Source: Spirochaetia bacterium
Lineage (GTDB): Bacteria > Spirochaetota > Leptospiria > Turneriellales > JAOUOS01
Assembly: GCA_029880285.1 (NCBI GenBank)
Contig: JAOUOS010000021.1
Coordinates: 1-53,018, forward strand
Direction of reading: 5' to 3'
DNA: 53,018 nt
Part shown: positions 9,241-18,237 of the stretch, one piece after another
How the letters are laid out: every line of letters starts with the position of its first letter
How positions within the stretch are numbered: the stretch's first letter is position 1
Notes under the pieces: model-generated
Told to the model about the DNA's origin: nothing
Databases searched by the model: none
The model's input: only the letters and a program-made list of their open reading frames with translations
Program-made: the position numbers and the translations under genes

Positions 9241-10278
9241 TTATGGCGTAACTTTAGTAAGATATTTATCTTTTCTAATTCCCTGATGTCTGTTTTCTAT
9301 AGTTAAACCGTCATCAGTACCATAGGCTGAAGTGCCCTGATAAAAGCGGTTTGGTGATACACTTTGGTCAATATAATAATTTGAAAATAAAAGAGGAGGA
9401 AAATCAAAACCACTTTCACTGCTGTCACCATTTATTAGTTTATTACAATCTGGTGAGATTATATGTTCAGCATCCGCAATCCATGGCCCACTTGCGCTGC
9501 ACGCTGTAAAATAAAGATTCATTGCCATGATAAAATTATCAGCATCAGGGTTTGAAGAGGGCATTGTCATGTATAACGCGCCCCTATACAAATTGATTTT
9601 AACAGCAGTCGTTTGATTGCCGTCTAGAACAGGATATCCGTTTTCATCTTCGCCTGTTATATCTTGCGCCTGCATTGGTCCGTCATCTGTTAAAACAGCT
9701 GTCATCCGCATTATTATTTCTTCTGTTCCAGCTGTACAATCAGTTGATCTATATAATGTCATTGTACTTGAATAGATTGAATTTGTATTAATATTTACCA
9801 TTGTTTCTTTTTCTGAACTGCCATCGGGGTTAGTTATACATGGGCCTTCCCAGCTTGTATTTTGTAAGGCAGAGCTTCCGGCCTCAAATAAACAAGTACT
9901 TGTACATCCGTCACCTGAAACTATGTTACCGTCGTCACATTCTTCGGTTGCTTCAACTACACGGTTTCCGCAGCCGGGCTCCAGAATGCACGTAGAAGAA
10001 CATCCGTCACTTGATGTTGTATTGCCGTCATCGCATTCTTCTTCAAGATGAACAATGCCATCGCCGCATATTTCGTTTATACAGGTTTTACTGCACCCAT
10101 CGTAGCTTTCAAGGTTACCGTCATCGCATTGTTCACTGCCTTCAATAGTATTGTTTCCGCAAATTGAATTATCTGGTACCGTATTATTCTCAAAACTATT
10201 GGCAGTACAGGAGGTATTTATAAAAGATATTAAAATTGTAATAAAGAATACATTAATATAAAATGATATTTTTTTCAT
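9241..10278 (-). CDS. DUF4215 cysteine-rich lipoprotein
   Basis: A 345-residue protein with a signal peptide ending NTS before a Cys (FINTSCTAN), a good lipobox. Three DUF4215 repeats follow (about 40-133), each of the form CG(N/D)...E(E/Q)CDDGN...DGC(S/T)..C. The C-terminal ~210 residues look like a beta-rich domain (SWEGPCITNPDGSSEKET) that I cannot name. AAGGGG precedes the ATG. DUF4215 repeats are common in myxobacterial and spirochaetal surface proteins. The copy at the left edge of the window has related repeats with the DSGG/DGGG variant. Likely exposed on the cell surface; the function is unknown. Confidence 0.8.
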   Translation of the reverse strand: MKKISFYINVFFITILISFINTSCTANSFENNTVPDNSICGNNTIEGSEQCDDGNLESYDGCSKTCINEICGDGIVHLEEECDDGNTTSSDGCSSTCILEPGCGNRVVEATEECDDGNIVSGDGCTSTCLFEAGSSALQNTSWEGPCITNPDGSSEKETMVNINTNSIYSSTMTLYRSTDCTAGTEEIIMRMTAVLTDDGPMQAQDITGEDENGYPVLDGNQTTAVKINLYRGALYMTMPSSNPDADNFIMAMNLYFTACSASGPWIADAEHIISPDCNKLINGDSSESGFDFPPLLFSNYYIDQSVSPNRFYQGTSAYGTDDGLTIENRHQGIRKDKYLTKVTP

Positions 10279-10396
10279 AAAATATCCCCTTTAGGTTAAT
10301 TTAGAAACCAAGAACATACCTTCAGGGGACATATTTTACACTTTTGATAGATATGCAATAAAAATCAAAAAAAATATTTTTTTTTCTTAAAAAAAC

Positions 10397-10456
10397 TTGC
10401 CGATTTTTACGATATTTAGTAAATATAAGATAGCAGTCTGATGTTATAAGTGCTAA
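10397..10456 (+). promoter_or_regulatory. hsp20 control region with a CIRCE-like operator
   Basis: ATAGCAGTC (10430-10438), nine bases, then AAGTGCTAA (10448-10456) matches the CIRCE consensus TTAGCACTC-N9-GAGTGCTAA at 15 of 18 positions with exact spacing. CIRCE is bound by the HrcA repressor. Just upstream, TTGCCG (10397-10402) and TAAATA (10420-10425), 17 bases apart, could be the -35 and -10, which would put the operator over the transcription start. No hrcA lies in the window. Confidence 0.6.
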
Positions 10457-10517
10457 CGCTCGTAACTGAAGACTGCTAAATAATTTAAGAAGTTTTGTAA
10501 ATACAAGGAGGAACAAA

Positions 10518-10961
10518 ATGACACTAACAACTTGGGATCCATTCAGAGAAATGGAAGAATTAGTAGGCAGATACATGAGAACAAATCAAAGAGATTTGGC
10601 AAAAAAAAGCGATGGAAACATTGTAACCAGCGACTGGATACCCGCGGTAGATATAGAAGAAACCAAAGATGAGTTTATCATAAAAGCGGAGCTGCCCGGT
10701 GTAAAAAAAGAAGACGTAAATGTTTCTATTGAAAACCGGGTTTTAACCATAAAAGGTGAAAAGAAATTTGAAAAAGAAGAGAAAAGCAACAAACATCACC
10801 TTATAGAAGCCAGTTACGGTTCTTTTGTACGAAGCTTTACGCTTCCCTCAAATATAAAATCAGATAAGATTGATGCCGGATATAAAGACGGTATTTTAAC
10901 CTTAAGTGTGCCTAAGGCAGAAGAAGCAAAGCCTAAGCAAATTGAAGTGAAAATTCAATAG
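10518..10961 (+). CDS. hsp20: Small heat-shock protein, Hsp20/alpha-crystallin family
   Basis: A 147-residue protein of the usual family length. The alpha-crystallin domain covers about residues 40-140, with the opening WIPAVDIEETKDEFIIKAELPGVKKEDV and the A-x-x-x-G-x-L-like motif YKDGILTLSVPK. The protein ends KQIEVKIQ, and the N-terminus starts WDPFREMEEL as in bacterial class A members. It is an ATP-independent chaperone that holds unfolding proteins in the cytoplasm. A strong AAGGAGG lies 7 bases before the ATG. It stands alone, with a CIRCE-like operator upstream and an intrinsic terminator downstream, so heat-inducible HrcA control is likely. Confidence 0.95.
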   Translation: MTLTTWDPFREMEELVGRYMRTNQRDLAKKSDGNIVTSDWIPAVDIEETKDEFIIKAELPGVKKEDVNVSIENRVLTIKGEKKFEKEEKSNKHHLIEASYGSFVRSFTLPSNIKSDKIDAGYKDGILTLSVPKAEEAKPKQIEVKIQ

Positions 10962-10972
10962 ATTTTGCATAG

Positions 10973-11008
10973 ACGGCCGGCCGTATTAGCGGCTGGGCCG
11001 TTTTTTTT
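10973..11008. terminator. Intrinsic terminator after hsp20
   Basis: ACGGCC (10973-10978) pairs with GGCCGT (10996-11001), and an inner GCCG/CGGC stem (10980-10983 with 10990-10993) closes a TATTAG loop. Eight T follow from 11001. The stop codon of the convergent ppc gene (11007) lies at the end of the T-run. Confidence 0.85.
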
Positions 11009-13748
11009 ATCCTGTTGTTCTTAATCCCGACGCTATCGCGTTTACAGATAAAATAAGTTTTGATAATATTTCATTTTCTTCTTTTAAAGATAACGATTTA
11101 TTTTTTTTCAATTTTCTCCACTTTTTTAATAAGAATATTTGCTCTTGATGAAGAAGTTTTAGCGGCTTTTCTCTTCTTTCTATAGCCGCGGCAAGAGAAG
11201 GTCTTTTTTCCTGAATGCTTTTTTCTGATATATCACGTAGCATTTTTAATGTAAGAAAATATTCATCTGAAATTAAGTTGTTAAATTTTTGCTGAATATT
11301 TTTATCTGAAACAAGTTTAGCGTATTCTTTCATTATTTTCATATCTGCCGACGAAATGGAGGTCTCAATATTTATAAGTGTATATTCCATAAAGGACCAT
11401 TTTTCTTTTACACCAAGAATCATATTTTTTAGTTTATTATATTTTTCAGGGTGCAGGGTTTTTAACTTATATAATGCTGTACCTGTTCCATACCAGCCTG
11501 TTAAAAAACATCGGTTTTGACTAAAGCTAAAAACCCATGGAATTGCTCTTAAATCTTCAATGCTTTGTTTACCGGTTCTTCTTGAGGGCCTTGAACCTAT
11601 ATTTAATTGACCTATCGCGTCAATAGGGGTGGCTTCATTATAATATTCAATAAATCCACTTGAATTTATTAAATTTTTATAGGATTCAAAGCTGTATTTT
11701 GATAAAATGTCTCCCATTTCTTTTTTTTCGGCAGATAAATTTTGGTTTTTAATTAAAGAAGCTCCAATAACGCCCGCCGATAAGAGTTCTATATTATAAA
11801 CCGCGTTCGCGAAATTAGCGTATTTTTGTGAAATAGATTCGCCCTGTTCGGTAATTCTTATAAATCCATCTATTGAATTTGAAATTTGAGCCTCAATAAA
11901 GCGGTGCGTAGGGCCGGCGCCTCTGCTTATTGTTCCTCCCTTGCCGTGAAAGAAATCAATTTTTACCTTGTGTTTTTTTCCGGTTTCTAACATTTTAAGC
12001 ATTGCGATATGAAGGTTCCAGTGTCCGGTTAAAATACCGCCGTCTTTTGTGCTGTCACTGTAACCAATCATAACAGGAACTCTTTTTATATCTTGCTTAT
12101 TAAAATTTTTTTGTTTTTCAATACTAAATTTTACAATAGGATTACTTAGAAAGTCGTCTAATATTTTGGGACTGTTTATTAAATCTTCAATGGTCTCAAA
12201 AAGCGGTACAACCGGTATTAAAAGATAGGGTTTACTTTTATCAGTTTGTAATAAACCTGCTTCGTGGGCAAAAACATAAATAGCTAATAAATCTGCCGCG
12301 TCTCTTGTCATACTTACAATAAAATATCCTATTCCATAATAGCCGTTTTTATCAACATATTCTTTAATTTTTTTATAACAGTCTAATGTTTCTTTCGTTT
12401 CTTTTTTCGTATATATTTTTTTTGATGAATAAGAAGGCGGGTGTTTTAATTTTTCATTAAGAATTCGCATTTTTTGCTCAAAGGTGAGTTGGCCATATTC
12501 TTTTGTTCGTGTTTTTGAAAAAGAAAATATTTGAGATAAAGCTTTATCATGAAAACCGCTGTTTTGTCGTATGTCTAAAGCTGAAAGATGAAAACCAAAG
12601 CAGTATACAACGCGCATTGCCGTAAAAACTTCTTGGCAGGCCAGCCTTTTGCCCCCAATTTGAGTTAATGAATCATACAAAATCTGCAGGTCGCTTAGTA
12701 ATTCATAGTGACTTTTGTAAAAAAAATCATTTTTAGATTTTTCTAAAATATCTTTTGAAGGTAATGAAACTATCATTAATTCTAAAAATTGTCTAAAACT
12801 CTCTAAATGGTTTTTTTGCGCTATTGTTTCAGCTTTATCTTTATGGTTATTTGATAATACCGCTATACGTTTTTTAAGCTGGTCAGGAATTTTTTGCAAA
12901 GAATCTGATAAACTAAGTTTTCTATAAAGGTTTTTTAATGTTTTTTCTATTAATTCTAAAGATATATGTCTTAGTTTTAACAGTGTTTTACCGGTTATAT
13001 CGGCAGTTACGAAAGGATGACCGTCTCTATCGCCCCCTACCCAGTTACCGAATATTATTTTGGGCAGTTGATTAGGATGAGAAATTAATTTAATGTCAAA
13101 ATTCATTGTTAACCATGCTTGTTTTAGCCTGTTGTCATGGCGGCCCACAGCATACGGAAAAACATTCTTAAGATAGTGTATAATATTTTTAAGCTCAGAC
13201 ATTACATCGGGTTTTTTATAAAAAATTTCTCCGGTTCTCCAAATTTGCTCCAAAACAGATTTTATTTTTTCGCGCATGTTTGCCCTTTCATAAGAGGTCC
13301 ACATTTTATTTTCCATCTCTACAAGTAAAACATAGAGTTCTCTGTAGTGCTCTAAAATAGGCAGTCTTTTTACTTCTGTGGGATGGGCGGTTAATATGAT
13401 TTCAATTTTGGATTTTTTCATTTGATTTGCTATTTTTTGTGCCGAAATATTTTTTTCAGAGCATTTTTTCAAATAATATCCCCATAACCCCATATTTTCG
13501 CAAATGTCTTTTTCTGTTTCAATTTTTCTTCTTATTTGCGTGGCTGTATTTTCTTCTGCCATATCAAGAAGTTCAAAAGCGATAGAATAAGCCTGCGCCG
13601 CGCGCGATGGTATTTTTTTAAAATTAATATTTATATTTTCATTTACCCATGGTAGTATTTGGGCAGTTTCTTTTTCATTTAATTCTTCTAAAACTTCTTT
13701 AAAGCAAAGCATTAGAAATTCTAAATCATTGTTTAATTTATGAATCAT
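11007..13748 (-). CDS. ppc: Phosphoenolpyruvate carboxylase
   Basis: A 913-residue protein of normal bacterial length. It has the signature LTAHPTEVKR (His122), GNWVGGDRDGHPFV, the second active-site block FFHGKGGTISRGAGPTH with its Lys and Arg residues, GYSDSTKDGG, and SRPSRR followed by AIPWVFSFSQNR. It carboxylates phosphoenolpyruvate with bicarbonate to give oxaloacetate, refilling the citric acid cycle. The C-terminus is GLRTTG where most members end RNTG; the last two residues, which reach the active site, are kept. It is a single gene with its own promoter at 13829-13857, divergent from the coiled-coil gene. It ends in the hsp20 terminator. Confidence 0.96.
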   Translation of the reverse strand: MIHKLNNDLEFLMLCFKEVLEELNEKETAQILPWVNENININFKKIPSRAAQAYSIAFELLDMAEENTATQIRRKIETEKDICENMGLWGYYLKKCSEKNISAQKIANQMKKSKIEIILTAHPTEVKRLPILEHYRELYVLLVEMENKMWTSYERANMREKIKSVLEQIWRTGEIFYKKPDVMSELKNIIHYLKNVFPYAVGRHDNRLKQAWLTMNFDIKLISHPNQLPKIIFGNWVGGDRDGHPFVTADITGKTLLKLRHISLELIEKTLKNLYRKLSLSDSLQKIPDQLKKRIAVLSNNHKDKAETIAQKNHLESFRQFLELMIVSLPSKDILEKSKNDFFYKSHYELLSDLQILYDSLTQIGGKRLACQEVFTAMRVVYCFGFHLSALDIRQNSGFHDKALSQIFSFSKTRTKEYGQLTFEQKMRILNEKLKHPPSYSSKKIYTKKETKETLDCYKKIKEYVDKNGYYGIGYFIVSMTRDAADLLAIYVFAHEAGLLQTDKSKPYLLIPVVPLFETIEDLINSPKILDDFLSNPIVKFSIEKQKNFNKQDIKRVPVMIGYSDSTKDGGILTGHWNLHIAMLKMLETGKKHKVKIDFFHGKGGTISRGAGPTHRFIEAQISNSIDGFIRITEQGESISQKYANFANAVYNIELLSAGVIGASLIKNQNLSAEKKEMGDILSKYSFESYKNLINSSGFIEYYNEATPIDAIGQLNIGSRPSRRTGKQSIEDLRAIPWVFSFSQNRCFLTGWYGTGTALYKLKTLHPEKYNKLKNMILGVKEKWSFMEYTLINIETSISSADMKIMKEYAKLVSDKNIQQKFNNLISDEYFLTLKMLRDISEKSIQEKRPSLAAAIERREKPLKLLHQEQIFLLKKWRKLKKNKSLSLKEENEILSKLILSVNAIASGLRTTG

Positions 13749-13828
13749 TCTCGCAGATTATTTCTTTAAAATGAATTTCATGCTGTCAATTCGAAAGAAA
13801 GAAGTTTTTATTAATTTGAATATATGAT

Positions 13829-13857
13829 ATTATAAAATAAAATCCAAAGAAATGCAA
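13829..13857 (-). promoter_or_regulatory. sigma-70 promoter of ppc
   Basis: Read on the minus strand, TTGCAT (13857-13852) and a perfect TATAAT (13834-13829) are 17 bases apart. This would start transcription near 13822, giving a leader of about 75 bases to the ppc ATG. Confidence 0.65.
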
Positions 13858-13888
13858 TTTTGCAGGGCATAAATATCCTTAAAAATTC

Positions 13889-13917
13889 TTGACAAATTGT
13901 TTTGATAAAATTTTATA
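13889..13917 (+). promoter_or_regulatory. sigma-70 promoter over the coiled-coil gene start
   Basis: A perfect TTGACA (13889-13894) is followed after 17 bases by TTTATA (13912-13917). Transcription would start near 13924, two bases after the annotated ATG at 13922, so the mRNA would be leaderless or translation would begin further in. Confidence 0.5.
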
Positions 13918-13921
13918 AGGT

Positions 13922-14989
13922 ATGGATAATGTTCAGGAAGAGAAAAGTAAAAAAAATAAAGAAATTAAATCTGCTATTTTTCAAAACTTAATAAGCGTAC
14001 CCGTGCTTACCATTTTAATAACTTCATTAGCCGCCCCTATTGTAACTCATTTAATTAATACAGGCATTAAAAATAAAGAACTGCAAATTAGTACGTTAAA
14101 TAAGTTAATTGAAATTACAGATAAGGCAAATTTTAAAGATTTAGATGAAAAACACAAAATGAAAATTATTGCCGAAATTATAGAAAATAATCAGGGGCTT
14201 TTTAAGTTTGAAAATTTTAATAAAACTAAAATGATTTTTGATGAAGTTTTTAATCAGGCTTTGCCCGGCGGTATTGTTGGGCTTCAAAATGAGGTTATGA
14301 AAAATAAAAAAGAACTTACCGACGCGCAAAATAAACTAGCAGAAACAGGCAGCAAGTTAGATTTACTAATGAAACAGTCTTTAGATTTAAAACTAATAAA
14401 TGATGAAATTAATAAAAAGCTTTTAAACGAATCTGAAAGAAGCAAATTATCAGAAGATGAAATAAGCGAACTAGAAAACACATTAGATAATAATAAAAAC
14501 ATTATAGACGAAAATTCTGAAAAAATAAAAACTTATGAAGAGCAGTTAAAAAGTTTAGAAAAAAAAGCAAGAGAAAACGCAGAAGCCTTTATAAAAAGTC
14601 AGGAAAAACTAACCGAAAGCGCAGAAAAAAATAAAATACTGCAAGAAGAAGTAAAAACCTATAAAAGAACAATTAATAATCAAAACGCTACTACACAAGA
14701 GTTAAAAACAGAACTTAGAAAAGCTTTAAAGCAAATTGAAGATTTAAATGATCAATTAAAACAATATTCATTTAAAAAAGATGAAATTAACCGTTTACAT
14801 TCTGAAATAAACCGACTTAATGAAATGATAAAAAGTAATGAAAACCAAAGTAAACTTTTAGCGAACAAAAAGCAAAATATAGATAAAAATATAAAAGAAA
14901 ACTCTGAAAATATTCACGAGTCTGAATCTGAAGATGCACGAAAAACCAGCGAAAGAAAGGAACCTAAAAAGCCGGTAAAGTTAAGATAA
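13922..14989 (+). CDS. Membrane-anchored coiled-coil protein of unknown function
   Basis: A 355-residue protein. After a charged N-terminus there is one hydrophobic segment (about 24-45; LISVPVLTILITSLAAPIV). A globular stretch runs to about 125. A long heptad-rich coiled coil of Lys, Glu, Asn and Leu then fills most of the remainder. The very end is basic (EPKKPVKLR). I do not recognise a family; the shape resembles membrane-tethered scaffolding proteins. The promoter at 13889 lies so close that the start may be leaderless. It ends just before the 70-codon minus-strand frame at 15003-15215. Confidence 0.75.
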   Translation: MDNVQEEKSKKNKEIKSAIFQNLISVPVLTILITSLAAPIVTHLINTGIKNKELQISTLNKLIEITDKANFKDLDEKHKMKIIAEIIENNQGLFKFENFNKTKMIFDEVFNQALPGGIVGLQNEVMKNKKELTDAQNKLAETGSKLDLLMKQSLDLKLINDEINKKLLNESERSKLSEDEISELENTLDNNKNIIDENSEKIKTYEEQLKSLEKKARENAEAFIKSQEKLTESAEKNKILQEEVKTYKRTINNQNATTQELKTELRKALKQIEDLNDQLKQYSFKKDEINRLHSEINRLNEMIKSNENQSKLLANKKQNIDKNIKENSENIHESESEDARKTSERKEPKKPVKLR

Positions 14990-15002
14990 TCTGGTTAAAA
15001 GT

Positions 15003-15215
15003 TTAATAATACCAATATTGTTCCCAGTTTTCTATTGTTACTGTAGAAGTAAAAAAGTATAAAAACGGCCTGTCAAAAAATACAGGTTCGGTAAAAAGGG
15101 CGCATATAGCCGGGTTTGCGGCTACAATGAATAGAATTGCTTCTGTTTGAATTATGACTTTTTCTAATAATTTAAAGAATAGTTGCAGACGTGAATAGGT
15201 TTTTTGTTCATACAT
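15003..15215 (-). pseudogene. Possible remnant of a serpin C-terminus
   Basis: A 70-codon frame whose middle reads EKVIIQTEAILFIVAANPA, then FFDRPFLYFFTSTVT. It resembles the end of serpins, where a hinge with the pattern VNEEGTEAAAATA is followed by the reactive loop and then ADRPFLFLIRDNxTG. Here the hinge Gly and the small-residue run are lost, and the usual ending ILFMGRV is not clear. There is no upstream serpin body: the frame begins inside the 5' end of tyrA on the opposite strand. If real it is a decayed fragment. It may equally be a chance frame. Confidence 0.3.
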
Positions 15216-15232
15216 TATATATTTATTTTTTT

Positions 15233-16144
15233 ATGCAAAACGAAAGTCAAAATAAGCCTAAAAAATATTTTATCTGGGGGATGGGTCTGCTTGGCGCTTC
15301 TTTGGCTTACGACTTAAAAAAGCTGGGTCATCAGGTTTTTGGCTGCGTAAGATCTGAAAAAAATTTAAATACGCTTAAAAAAATAGGTTTTGAAAACTGC
15401 TACCAGACAACAGATAACTCTTTATGGGAGCCTTTAAAGATATGCGATGGCATTATTATTGGCACGCCAATTGACACCATATTTCCGCTTTTTCAAAAAT
15501 TTATAGAAAATAATGTTCCTGAAAATATCTGGATAACAGATATGGCCTCTACAAAATCAGATTTAATAGAGTGGGTAAATAAGTGGGACGAAAAGCTGCT
15601 GATTGTGGGTTCTCATCCTATGGCAGGCAGCGACTTAGGGGGGCCTGAAAACGCCAGAGAAGGTTTATTTTCAAAAGCAACTATTTTTATCACTCCCGCA
15701 GAGAAAATGGCTGAAAAATATGAAGCAGATGTGTATGAAAATACGGTGTGTGAAATTGAAAATTTTTGGAAGAGTGTATTGGCCAATACCTACCGGGTAT
15801 CGCATAAAAATCACGATAAATGGGCGGCTTATTTAAGCCATGGTCTTCATTTGGCTTCTTGTCTTGTTTCTCATTTAATTAATGATATTCCCGAAGTTTA
15901 CAAGGTGCCTTATAATGTAACAGGAGGCAGTTTTCGCGATTTAACACGGGTGGCAGGTAGTAATCCTCAATTATGGCAGGGTATTATTGAATCTAACCTT
16001 GAAGAAGTAACAAAGTATATGCAGTCTTTAGAGAATTTAGCGAGAAACTGGCGGCAGGCAATGGAAAAAAAGGCTTTGCCCATAGCTGAAATTTTTGAAA
16101 AATCATCAGAGATAAGAAAGAAAATATTAAAAACCAGCGAATAA
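15233..16144 (+). CDS. tyrA: Prephenate dehydrogenase
   Basis: A protein of about 303 residues. A Rossmann fold opens the protein (FIWGMGLLGASLAYDLKKLG), and the active-site block SHPMAGSD carries the family histidine. The C-terminal helical domain has the usual TGGSFRDLTRVAGSNPQLW. It oxidatively decarboxylates prephenate (or arogenate) with NAD(P) on the way to tyrosine. A longer frame begins at a GTG at 15191, but its extra 14 residues are hydrophobic and unlike the family, so I prefer the ATG at 15233. No clear ribosome binding site supports either start. aroA follows after 23 bases. Confidence 0.93.
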   Translation: MQNESQNKPKKYFIWGMGLLGASLAYDLKKLGHQVFGCVRSEKNLNTLKKIGFENCYQTTDNSLWEPLKICDGIIIGTPIDTIFPLFQKFIENNVPENIWITDMASTKSDLIEWVNKWDEKLLIVGSHPMAGSDLGGPENAREGLFSKATIFITPAEKMAEKYEADVYENTVCEIENFWKSVLANTYRVSHKNHDKWAAYLSHGLHLASCLVSHLINDIPEVYKVPYNVTGGSFRDLTRVAGSNPQLWQGIIESNLEEVTKYMQSLENLARNWRQAMEKKALPIAEIFEKSSEIRKKILKTSE

Positions 16145-16167
16145 AATATCATTTTTACAAATAATCA

Positions 16168-17478
16168 ATGAGCAAATTAAAAGTTGAAGGCAGTATAGTA
16201 TTACAGGGAGATAAATCGTTATCTCATAGAGCCGCTATTTTTGCCGCCTTAGCCAAAGGAAAATCTAAAATAAATAATTTTCTTACGGCAGAAGACACAA
16301 TTAATACTTTAAAGGCCGCGCAAAAACTAGGAGCGTCTGTTTCAGGTGATATTGAATCTGGAAAATTTGAAATACTATCAGAGGGCATGAATTCTTTTTT
16401 ATCTCCCCGTGAAGTTATAGACGCGGGCAATTCGGGCACGGGAGCAAGACTTCTCTTGGGTCTTTTTTCGGGATTGAAAGATATTACGGCGGTTATTGAC
16501 GGCGACGAAAGTCTTCGCAAAAGACCAATGAAGAGAATTACAGAACCATTAACTTTATTTAACGCTTATTTTAATCCTATGGATAAACTGCCCATTACAG
16601 TAGAAGGTAAAAAATTAAACCCTATTATTTATAAAGAAACTTTGGGTTCGGCGCAGGTGAAATCGGCCCTGATGTTAGCCGCGATAGCTTCTCAGATAGA
16701 TTTTGAACTTGAAGAGATACATCCCTCCCGCGATCATACTGAAAATATGCTTGAAAGCGCCGGCATAACAGTTTCAAGAAAACAAAATAAAATCTCAATG
16801 CATCCGCCGTATGAATTAAAACCCCAAACTTATGATATTTGGTCAGATATTTCTTCAGCCGCTTTTTTTGTGGTATTAGGTTTACTTGCCAATGAAGGCG
16901 AAATTAAAATAAAGAACGTTTTATTTAATCCTTTTCGTGATAAATATATTGATATTTTAAAACAAATGGGCGGCAATATAGAAAAAATTGTTAAAGAAAA
17001 AAAATGCGGTGAGTTAGGGGGCGACATTATAGTAAGACCCTCGCGGCTTAGGGGTATTACTATTGATAAAAAAGATATTCCTTCGGTTATTGACGAACTG
17101 CCAATATTAACCATAGCGGGTCTTTTTGCCGAGGGTACGTTTGAATTTAGAGGCGCCGAAGAATTAAGAGTTAAAGAATCAGATAGAATAAGTGCCATGG
17201 TTGTAAATTTAAAAAACTTAAATGTTAATGTTACGGAATATCCTGACGGCCTAAGCTTAAAAGGAGATCCCGATGCCGTATTAAAAGGTAGCGTAGAAAG
17301 TTTTATGGACCATAGAATTATAATGTCTTTCGCGGTGGCGCGTGAGAAATCTTACGTAAATAACAATTTAAAAGAAAATAAAGAGACAATGTTAAATATT
17401 AAAGATATAAATTGGATTCATACCAGTTTTCCTGATTTTTTTAATATTCTAAACAAAACCGTAAAGTATTATGATTGA
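16168..17478 (+). CDS. aroA: 3-phosphoshikimate 1-carboxyvinyltransferase (EPSP synthase)
   Basis: A 436-residue enzyme. The N-terminal phosphate-binding block LQGDKSLSHRAAIFAALAKG, the DAGNSGTGARLLLG loop, GDESLRKRPMKR and the C-terminal signature RGAEELRVKESDRI are all present. It transfers the enolpyruvyl group of phosphoenolpyruvate to shikimate 3-phosphate in aromatic amino-acid synthesis. The length and motifs are complete. The last 8 bases overlap the start of cmk, which implies translational coupling. With tyrA upstream, this makes a short aromatic pathway cluster ahead of cmk-rpsA. Confidence 0.96.
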   Translation: MSKLKVEGSIVLQGDKSLSHRAAIFAALAKGKSKINNFLTAEDTINTLKAAQKLGASVSGDIESGKFEILSEGMNSFLSPREVIDAGNSGTGARLLLGLFSGLKDITAVIDGDESLRKRPMKRITEPLTLFNAYFNPMDKLPITVEGKKLNPIIYKETLGSAQVKSALMLAAIASQIDFELEEIHPSRDHTENMLESAGITVSRKQNKISMHPPYELKPQTYDIWSDISSAAFFVVLGLLANEGEIKIKNVLFNPFRDKYIDILKQMGGNIEKIVKEKKCGELGGDIIVRPSRLRGITIDKKDIPSVIDELPILTIAGLFAEGTFEFRGAEELRVKESDRISAMVVNLKNLNVNVTEYPDGLSLKGDPDAVLKGSVESFMDHRIIMSFAVAREKSYVNNNLKENKETMLNIKDINWIHTSFPDFFNILNKTVKYYD

Positions 17479-18214
17479 AATGCCCGTAATAACAATGGAT
17501 GGACATGCCGGTTCGGGAAAATCTACTCTTGCGAAAGAGCTGGCTAAAATGTATGGATTTTATCAGATTGATTCGGGAGCTTTGTATAGAACGTATACTT
17601 ATTTTATATTAAAATACTTAAACGAAAATAATGAAAACGAAATAATTTCTGAAGAAATATTTCAACGTGAAGAAATAAATAATTTAATAAAAAACTTGAA
17701 AATAAATATTGAATTTATAAATAACCTGCAGATAACAATGGTAAATAATGAAAATATAGAAGAATATATAAGAACTCCGCGGATATCAGAAAATATTAAA
17801 GCAGTCGCCGATAATATAAATACAAGAAATATGGTAAACGATACCCTTAGAAATCTAGCGGGAAAGTATCCTATCGTGGCAGACGGGCGGGATATGGGTA
17901 CGGTTGTTTTTTATGACGCGGATATTAAGTTTTTTGTTACCGCAAGCGCTGAAGAAAGAGCCAAAAGACGTTTTCTTGAGTTTAAAGAAAAGCATCCCCA
18001 TATAACAATAGATGAAGTAGTCGATCAAATTGTTACCCGTGATAAAGATGATGAAAAACGGCCAGTTGGAGCGTTAAAACCTGCAAAAGACGCCATTTTC
18101 ATTGACACCACCGGTAAAAATATAAAACAGGTTATAGAAAATATAATAAGATATCTTCAGGGAAGCACTTCTTTAAGAATCAAAAATTTTTTAGAAAATA
18201 TTAGTAAAGCATAA
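17471..18214 (+). CDS. cmk: Cytidylate kinase
   Basis: A 247-residue P-loop kinase. GHAGSGKS spans 11-18, followed by YQIDSGALYRTYT, the CMP-site region. ADGRDMGTVVF is the family signature of the second half, and the lid region follows (AEERAKRRFLEF). It phosphorylates CMP and dCMP using ATP, feeding nucleotide and lipid precursor synthesis. It overlaps aroA by 8 bases and is followed after 23 bases by rpsA, an order found in many bacteria. The insert around 50-95 is Asn-rich and AT-driven but keeps the frame. Confidence 0.95.
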   Translation: MIEMPVITMDGHAGSGKSTLAKELAKMYGFYQIDSGALYRTYTYFILKYLNENNENEIISEEIFQREEINNLIKNLKINIEFINNLQITMVNNENIEEYIRTPRISENIKAVADNINTRNMVNDTLRNLAGKYPIVADGRDMGTVVFYDADIKFFVTASAEERAKRRFLEFKEKHPHITIDEVVDQIVTRDKDDEKRPVGALKPAKDAIFIDTTGKNIKQVIENIIRYLQGSTSLRIKNFLENISKA

Positions 18215-18237
18215 AATTTTACTTTATTGAGGTAAGT

